From: RGIG1668 sp045124495
GTDB lineage: Bacteria > Bacillota > Clostridia > Lachnospirales > Lachnospiraceae
Direction of reading: 5' to 3'
DNA: 36,722 nucleotides
Assembly (NCBI GenBank): GCA_045124495.1
Contig: JBGVLX010000092.1
Span: 1 to 36,722 of the forward strand
Both the position numbers and the translations under genes were made by a program. This document shows, piece by piece, positions 32,784 to 36,722 of this stretch. The notes under the pieces were generated by a model that saw only the letters and a program-made list of their open reading frames with translations, searched no databases and was not told the DNA's origin. Position 1 is the first letter of the stretch, and every line of letters starts with the position of its first letter.

Positions 32784-34208
32784 TTATATAACTTCAACAA
32801 CTTTAATCATATTCGTAACACCAGCCGTATTTTTACTTGCGGGACCACCACCAGTTACTACCACAATATCCTTCGCACTTACCATATTATTTTCCTTTAC
32901 TACATCTACTGCATTTTGTAATATCTCATCTGTCGAATCCGCTTCTTTTACATACAAAGGATGTACTCCCCATAAAATCTGCATCTTGCGAAGGATATTT
33001 TCATTTGGTGATAACCCGACAATCTGAGCCTCTGGACGATACATTGAAATAAGCCTTGCCGTACCTCCAGAATAGGTCGATGTCAATATCAGCTTTGCAT
33101 TTACATTGTCTGCTGTTGTCACAGCTGAGAAACTAACTGCATTTGAAATACCTTTATGTTTGTTTTCCTGCCCTTCTTTTAATAACAAACCATAATCTAA
33201 ATGCATTTCTGTAGCCTTAGCAACACCCACCATCATCTTTAATGCCTCAATTGGATGCTTTCCTACTGCAGTTTCACCAGATAACATAATAGCATCTGTT
33301 CCATCATAAATGGCATTTGCTATATCTGTAACTTCTGCTCTGGTAGGTCTCGGATTACGCATCATAGAATCCAGCATCTGTGTCGCTGTAATAACCGGTT
33401 TAAAAGCATGATTGCATTTATTAATGATTCTTTTTTGAATAAATGGAACTTCCTCCGGAGGAATCTCTACACCTAAATCTCCTCTGGCAACCATAATACC
33501 ATCTGCCGCTTCAATAATAGAATCTACATTGCAAACACCTTCCTCATTTTCAATCTTCGCAATAATAGAAACATTCGCATTACACTCATTTACTATCTCT
33601 CGAATCTCTCGAATGGCATCAGCATTACGAACAAAGGAAGCAGCAATAAAATCAATCCCATTTTCAATGCCAAAACGAATATCTTCTTTATCCTTCTCAG
33701 TAATAGCCGGAAGGTTTACACGTACATTCGGAACATTTATTCCTTTTTTCGAAGCTACATATCCCCCGGATACTACCATACACTCAATTTCTGTTTCCTG
33801 AACATTTAATACCATAAGTTCCATCAAACCATCATCAATCAGAATTCTATTTCCTTTTCTAACATCTTCCGGTAACTGTTCATAGGTAATAGGAATCAAT
33901 GTTTCGTCTCCAGTCACCTCTCTTGTTGTAAGGGTTACTTTCTTTCCTTCTTCAATCAGAGCTTTTCCATCCTTCATGTCACGAACACGAATCTCCGGGC
34001 CTTTGGTATCTAATAAGATAGCAATCGGTTTCCCTAATTCTTCTCTTAATTCCTTTATTAATTTAATACGTCTTCCCTGCTCCTCATAATCGCCATGTGA
34101 AAAATTAAGTCTGGCAATATCCATACCATTTTCCATTAATTTTCTTAATAAATCCTTATTGTCTGTGTTTGGTCCCATGGTGCATATTATTTTTGTCTTT
34201 TTCATCAT
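32784..34208 (-). CDS. pyk: Pyruvate kinase
   Basis: Pyruvate kinase makes pyruvate and ATP from phosphoenolpyruvate, the last step of glycolysis. The 474-aa protein begins MMKKTKIICTMGPNTDNKDL and shows ARLNFSHGDYEEQ, ILLDTKGPEIRV and DFIAASFVRNADAIREI. Next come the active-site IIAKIENEEG, MVARGDLGVEIP, and TATQMLDSM, followed by SGETAVGKHPIEAL; the C-terminal domain ends VTGGGPASKNTAG. It has the ordinary length, without the extra C-terminal PEP-utiliser domain of Bacillus enzymes. GAAGGG lies 6 nt before the ATG at 34208; the open frame further upstream (to 34265) has no site. The pfkA gene often found before pyk in Clostridia is not here. Confidence 0.97.
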   Translation of the reverse strand: MMKKTKIICTMGPNTDNKDLLRKLMENGMDIARLNFSHGDYEEQGRRIKLIKELREELGKPIAILLDTKGPEIRVRDMKDGKALIEEGKKVTLTTREVTGDETLIPITYEQLPEDVRKGNRILIDDGLMELMVLNVQETEIECMVVSGGYVASKKGINVPNVRVNLPAITEKDKEDIRFGIENGIDFIAASFVRNADAIREIREIVNECNANVSIIAKIENEEGVCNVDSIIEAADGIMVARGDLGVEIPPEEVPFIQKRIINKCNHAFKPVITATQMLDSMMRNPRPTRAEVTDIANAIYDGTDAIMLSGETAVGKHPIEALKMMVGVAKATEMHLDYGLLLKEGQENKHKGISNAVSFSAVTTADNVNAKLILTSTYSGGTARLISMYRPEAQIVGLSPNENILRKMQILWGVHPLYVKEADSTDEILQNAVDVVKENNMVSAKDIVVVTGGGPASKNTAGVTNMIKVVEVI

Positions 34209-34225
34209 ATTTGTCCCTTCTCTAT

Positions 34226-34253
34226 ATTTTACTGTTTCAAAGGTAAATTTCAA
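34226..34253 (-). promoter_or_regulatory. Possible sigma-A-type promoter for pyk
   Basis: Minus-strand -35 TTGAAA (34253-34248), 16-bp spacer, -10 TAAAAT (34231-34226). The predicted start of RNA falls within a few bases of the ribosome-binding site, which is unusually tight, so the true promoter may lie further upstream. Confidence 0.35.
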
Positions 34254-34330
34254 AAGTACCTTCACTATAATTAATTATTTCTTCTCAATCATTTGCAATA
34301 CATCTAAACCTGCCACTAAATTAGCTCGTT

Positions 34331-35167
34331 TTATTTTACATGTGAATGGGTAAACAAATGCTCCTGACAATACTCATAATTCCCTTTACATTTGGAGCAA
34401 AAACGAAATTCTAATTCCGGATATTCATCCTTTGTTCTTCCACAGATAGCACAACGATGCACACTAATTTGTTTTCTCATCTGCTCTCTCACCTGAGATT
34501 TAAAATTCTTCTGGTTTTTCTTCTCTGTATGGCTAATCTTTCTAGTGTTCTTTAGCAATATCATAAAAATAAAGAAATTTAGTAATGCAAATATAATTTG
34601 CAACCGCACTCCCCACACAAGATATGGAATCCCGATATTTCCAATGTTATAAAAGTCTACTGCGATTAATGCAAGGTCAATATATCCCATCCACTTCATC
34701 TTTATTGGTATCAAAAAACTAAATCTAATTTCCATATTAGGAAAAGTAAAGAAATATGCAAGTAATGTAGTTAAATAAATATAATAGGTTCCTGTACCAA
34801 TTGGCAAATCCGTAATAAAATACATGACAAGAGAACCAATTACATTAAACAAAAGACCAGAAAAAATATAAAGGTTATAATGAAAGGTTCCCCATACATA
34901 CTCTAGATTTCTTCCTGCATGGTAGTATAAAAACAATGTAAAAATAAGAAAAAAACTCAAACCTGTAGGAGGGCATACAATCCAAGTAACCAAACGCCAG
35001 ACCTGTCCACTTAAAATCATCTGTGGATTAAACTGCAAATACTGAATAATTGTCCCACTAAACAAGGATAATACATATCCTATCACTGCACAACCAACCA
35101 TGTAATTTGTAAGATTTGGTATGGCATAACGTCCAAATTTTCTCTCTAATTTCGCTAAAAACTTCAT
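34331..35167 (-). CDS. Rhomboid-like membrane protein with C-terminal zinc ribbon, likely not a protease
   Basis: The 278-aa protein has about six membrane segments in residues 19-205. It carries rhomboid-superfamily marks: FNPQMILSGQVWRLVTWIVC (46-65) and YYHAGRNLEYVWGTFHYNL (81-99), the L1-loop/TM2 region. The catalytic GxSG motif is absent; at the matching place it reads LPIGTGTYYIYL, so it is probably a non-catalytic rhomboid-like or derlin-type protein. A cytosolic tail carries CAIC (239-242), CSKC (257-260), Cys267 and several histidines, a probable zinc ribbon. The start at 35167 (MKFLAKLERKFG) is chosen because the open extension to a GTG at 35209 lies in the palindrome at the predicted transcription start. 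Confidence 0.75.
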   Translation of the reverse strand: MKFLAKLERKFGRYAIPNLTNYMVGCAVIGYVLSLFSGTIIQYLQFNPQMILSGQVWRLVTWIVCPPTGLSFFLIFTLFLYYHAGRNLEYVWGTFHYNLYIFSGLLFNVIGSLVMYFITDLPIGTGTYYIYLTTLLAYFFTFPNMEIRFSFLIPIKMKWMGYIDLALIAVDFYNIGNIGIPYLVWGVRLQIIFALLNFFIFMILLKNTRKISHTEKKNQKNFKSQVREQMRKQISVHRCAICGRTKDEYPELEFRFCSKCKGNYEYCQEHLFTHSHVK

Positions 35168-35192
35168 CCTATCATTTCCTTCTTTTTTATTC

Positions 35193-35212
35193 AGGGTGGT
35201 AAATACCACCCT
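35193..35212 (-). promoter_or_regulatory. 20-bp palindrome at the predicted transcription start of the rhomboid-like gene
   Basis: AGGGTGGT-AAAT-ACCACCCT is an exact 8-4-8 inverted repeat. It begins about 3 nt after the predicted start of RNA, so it may be a DNA operator overlapping +1 or a 5' stem-loop in the transcript. Confidence 0.65.
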
Positions 35213-35221
35213 TACATAAAG

Positions 35222-35250
35222 ATTATAAAGAACATCTATTTTTTTGTCAA
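35222..35250 (-). promoter_or_regulatory. Perfect-consensus sigma-A promoter for the rhomboid-like gene
   Basis: Minus-strand -35 TTGACA (35250-35245), 17-bp spacer, -10 TATAAT (35227-35222); both boxes match consensus exactly. Such a strong promoter often needs a repressor, which makes the adjoining palindrome of interest. Confidence 0.85.
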
Positions 35251-35306
35251 ATAGTTATAAAAAAATTCGTAAATATAAATTCAAAAAAAAGTTTCAGATA
35301 AAATTT

Positions 35307-35645
35307 TCATTTTTCTTGTATACATACTACTAAATCAACAGGAATCATAATATTTCTTAATTGAGGATTGGAATTAACCATTCCATCCCACGACATATCA
35401 TACTCCATCATCAATTCCATCAGTTGACCCATGGAGTTAATCCGGAAACATTTCGTTTTCGGCGACTGGTTACTCCTTGGGATACAAATTTCCTCTCCTA
35501 CCTGCATATTATAAACATTTACATAAGGATTGGCCCGCATCAGTTCATTTACTGTAATTCCGTTTTCTTTTGCAATCTTATATAAGCTATCCCCTTTTTT
35601 TACCACATATATTCTTCCAGAACATCTATAATTTGCATAATCCAT
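35307..35645 (-). CDS. LysM-domain protein (possibly spore- or envelope-associated)
   Basis: The 112-aa protein has one clear LysM domain at about residues 11-56: IYVVKKGDSLYKIAKENGIT, then VNELMRANPYVN and VGEEICIP. The second half (MGQLMELMMEYDMSWDGMVN then IPVDLVVCIQ) looks like a degenerate second LysM. There is no signal peptide, so export by Sec is unlikely. LysM proteins without signals are known on spore coats (SafA-type), so that is one possibility. GGAAGA lies 5 nt before the ATG at 35645; an open extension to 35675 lacks a site. The gene is monocistronic and divergent from the activase-type gene. Confidence 0.85.
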   Translation of the reverse strand: MDYANYRCSGRIYVVKKGDSLYKIAKENGITVNELMRANPYVNVYNMQVGEEICIPRSNQSPKTKCFRINSMGQLMELMMEYDMSWDGMVNSNPQLRNIMIPVDLVVCIQEK

Positions 35646-35678
35646 TTTTCTCTTCCTATCATGCTTTACTTTCATTTT

Positions 35679-35708
35679 ATTATATTCTCATCAAAAAAAT
35701 TGTTGCAA
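35679..35708 (-). promoter_or_regulatory. Sigma-A-type promoter for the LysM gene
   Basis: Minus-strand -35 TTGCAA (35708-35703), 18-bp spacer, -10 TATAAT (35684-35679). The predicted leader is about 28 nt. Confidence 0.6.
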
Positions 35709-35777
35709 AATCTTAATAAAAAAGGTTGAAAGAAAAAAAAGGATATGAAACACAGGAAATTAATATGATACCAGTGG

Positions 35778-35823
35778 CAAAAGGTCATGTTTTTCATGCC
35801 CGCATGAAAAAACATGACTTTTG
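35778..35823. repeat. Long near-perfect hairpin between two divergent genes
   Basis: Two ~21-nt arms centred on CC (35800-35801) pair almost fully: the left arm ends in TTTTTCATGC, the right begins GCATGAAAAAA, with one extra A and one mismatch. The 342-nt divergent gap 35646-35987 holds this hairpin, one promoter on each side, and the small palindrome at 35906-35922. No convincing gene lies in it. Divergent flanking genes need no terminator here. Confidence 0.75.
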
Positions 35824-35870
35824 ACCCAAACATCTTAATATCATAAAGTGAAAACTTCACAATTTATCCA

Positions 35871-35899
35871 TTGCTTTTTTCGACATAATCTCCTATAAT
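35871..35899 (+). promoter_or_regulatory. Sigma-A-type promoter for the activase-type gene
   Basis: -35 TTGCTT (35871-35876), 17-bp spacer, -10 TATAAT (35894-35899). The leader is about 80 nt and starts with the inverted repeat at 35906-35922. Confidence 0.6.
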
Positions 35900-35905
35900 A
35901 TAAAC

Positions 35906-35922
35906 GTTGCGTTTATCGCAAC
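35906..35922 (+). promoter_or_regulatory. Small inverted repeat at the activase-type gene transcription start
   Basis: GTTGCG (35906-35911) and CGCAAC (35917-35922) are an exact 6-5-6 inverted repeat at the predicted +1. It may be an operator. It does not match the Rex consensus I know (TTGTGA-type), and I cannot name a regulator. Confidence 0.45.
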
Positions 35923-35987
35923 ATTATTAATAAGAAATAATTTCGCACAAATTTTATCAAATAAGCAAATTTTCCCGGAGGATTACC

Positions 35988-36722
35988 ATGAGAAAATCAT
36001 CAGTTTCAACCTATCAGCTTGGTGTTGACATAGGCTCCACTACAGTAAAAATAGCGATTCTAAATGAAAAAAAAGAAGCTGTTTTTTCTGACTATCAGAG
36101 ACATTATGCAAACACTATTGAAACACTGAAAAATTTAATTTTAAAAGCGAAAGATGAGCTTGGAGACATTAAGACTACTCCTACCATTACCGGTTCCGGA
36201 GGGCTGGCTCTGGCACAAAAGTTAGAAGTTCCATTTACACAAGAAGTTGTTTGTGTTACAAAAGCCTTAAAAAGCTATGCTCCATCTACTGATGTTGCCA
36301 TCGAGCTTGGTGGCGAGGACGCCAAAATCATATATTTTTCCAATGGTATCGATCAGCGTATGAACGGTGTATGCGCCGGTGGTACTGGCTCTTTTATTGA
36401 TCAGATGGCCTCTCTTTTACAAACAGATGCTACCGGTTTAAATGAATATGCAAAAAAATACGATACCATCTATCCTATTGCAGCGCGTTGTGGTGTGTTC
36501 GCAAAGACAGATATTCAGCCCCTGATTAATGAAGGCGCTACCAAGGAAAATCTTTCTGCTTCCATATTTCAGGCTGTAGTGAATCAGACCATTTCCGGAC
36601 TTGCATGTGGTAAACCAATTCGTGGAAATGTTGCATTTTTAGGGGGTCCCCTGCATTTTTTATCTGAATTAAAGCAAGCGTTTATTCGAACATTAAATCT
36701 GACCGGCGAACAAATCATTGCA
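35988..36722 (+). CDS. 2-hydroxyacyl-CoA dehydratase activase-type ATPase (3' truncated by window edge)
   Basis: The first 245 residues are present and the frame runs off the window. The BcrAD/BadFG ATPase fold is clear: YQLGVDIGSTTVKIAIL (9-25) is the phosphate-1 motif. ELGGEDAKII (106-115) and VCAGGTGSFIDQM (128-140) follow, with Cys129. ARCGVFAKTDIQPLINEGA (166-184) holds Cys168. Cys129 and Cys168 match the two cysteines per subunit that hold the bridging [4Fe-4S] cluster of HgdC-type activators. These ATPases inject electrons into 2-hydroxyacyl-CoA dehydratases. Many Clostridia also have a ~1400-aa protein with two such domains and unknown role; the missing end decides between the two. 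GGAGG lies 8 nt before the ATG. Confidence 0.9.
   Translation, partial: MRKSSVSTYQLGVDIGSTTVKIAILNEKKEAVFSDYQRHYANTIETLKNLILKAKDELGDIKTTPTITGSGGLALAQKLEVPFTQEVVCVTKALKSYAPSTDVAIELGGEDAKIIYFSNGIDQRMNGVCAGGTGSFIDQMASLLQTDATGLNEYAKKYDTIYPIAARCGVFAKTDIQPLINEGATKENLSASIFQAVVNQTISGLACGKPIRGNVAFLGGPLHFLSELKQAFIRTLNLTGEQIIA

Noticed and set aside
35672..35860. 62-codon minus-strand frame in the divergent gap
   Set aside because: It runs through the long hairpin and the LysM promoter, is Phe-rich, and has no ribosome-binding site.
1..36722. CRISPR array, tRNA/rRNA genes, IS elements, prophage or toxin-antitoxin loci
   Set aside because: No spaced direct repeats, no tRNA-like cloverleaf seen by eye, no transposase or integrase frames, and gene content is core throughout.

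Overview
The window is a low-GC, spore-forming Firmicute chromosome segment, most likely from a Lachnospiraceae (class Clostridia) bacterium. The reasons are the AT-rich DNA, the L32 protein opening MSICPKNKSS (typical of that family), sporulation genes (an alpha/beta-type SASP, YlbJ, YtfJ/GerW), a Pta-AckA acetate pathway, and a 2-hydroxyacyl-CoA dehydratase activase-type protein at the right edge. The genus cannot be fixed from the sequence alone. Almost all of it is core chromosome. I see no insertion sequence, prophage, CRISPR array, tRNA or rRNA.

Layout. (1) 1-430: the 3' end of an unidentified + strand gene and a bidirectional terminator. (2) 432-8990, minus strand: the transcription/translation cluster rimP-nusA-ylxR-ylxQ-infB-rbfA-nrnA-truB-ribF, followed by a HAD hydrolase gene, starting at a sigma-A promoter and a leader hairpin. 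(3) 9011-10291: ilvA with its own promoter. (4) 10340-17517, minus strand: yceD-rpmF from a perfect-consensus promoter, an rpmF terminator, then plsX-rnc-smc-ftsY (phospholipid synthesis, RNA processing, chromosome condensation, protein targeting). (5) 17600-19889: pta-ackA, divergent from tmcAL-ylbJ (20081-22268). (6) 22254-24006: rsmD-coaD and a coiled-coil protein gene. (7) 24202-24582: a SASP gene facing recG, with a large imperfect hairpin between them. (8) 24583-28761: asp23/yloU-fakA-recG, divergent from rpmB. (9) 29110-32693: a small membrane protein and the operon [470-aa unknown]-[102-aa unknown]-DUF2953-ytfJ. (10) 32784-35250: pyk and a rhomboid-like membrane protein with a zinc ribbon. 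(11) 35307-36722: a LysM protein gene, divergent from the activase-type gene that runs off the window.

How the genes fit together. The window resembles two Bacillus subtilis neighbourhoods brought together: ylbH-ylbI-ylbJ-ylbM-ylbN-rpmF (rsmD, coaD, ylbJ, tmcAL, yceD, rpmF) and rpmB-yloU-yloV-recG-plsX-rnc-smc-ftsY. pta-ackA sits inside the first, next to tmcAL, an enzyme that consumes acetate and ATP to modify elongator tRNA-Met. The usual acpP between plsX and rnc is missing.

Most genes are ordinary. The observations most worth a second look are non-coding: a hairpin that hides the ylbJ ribosome-binding site in read-through RNA but should be absent from RNA made by an embedded sigma-E-like promoter; a 105-nt imperfect inverted repeat behind recG; competing stems behind pyk; and a long hairpin between two divergent genes near the right edge. 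Among proteins, the least explained are the 470-aa and 102-aa pair and the rhomboid-like zinc-ribbon protein. Promoters and hairpins were found by eye and none has been tested computationally.
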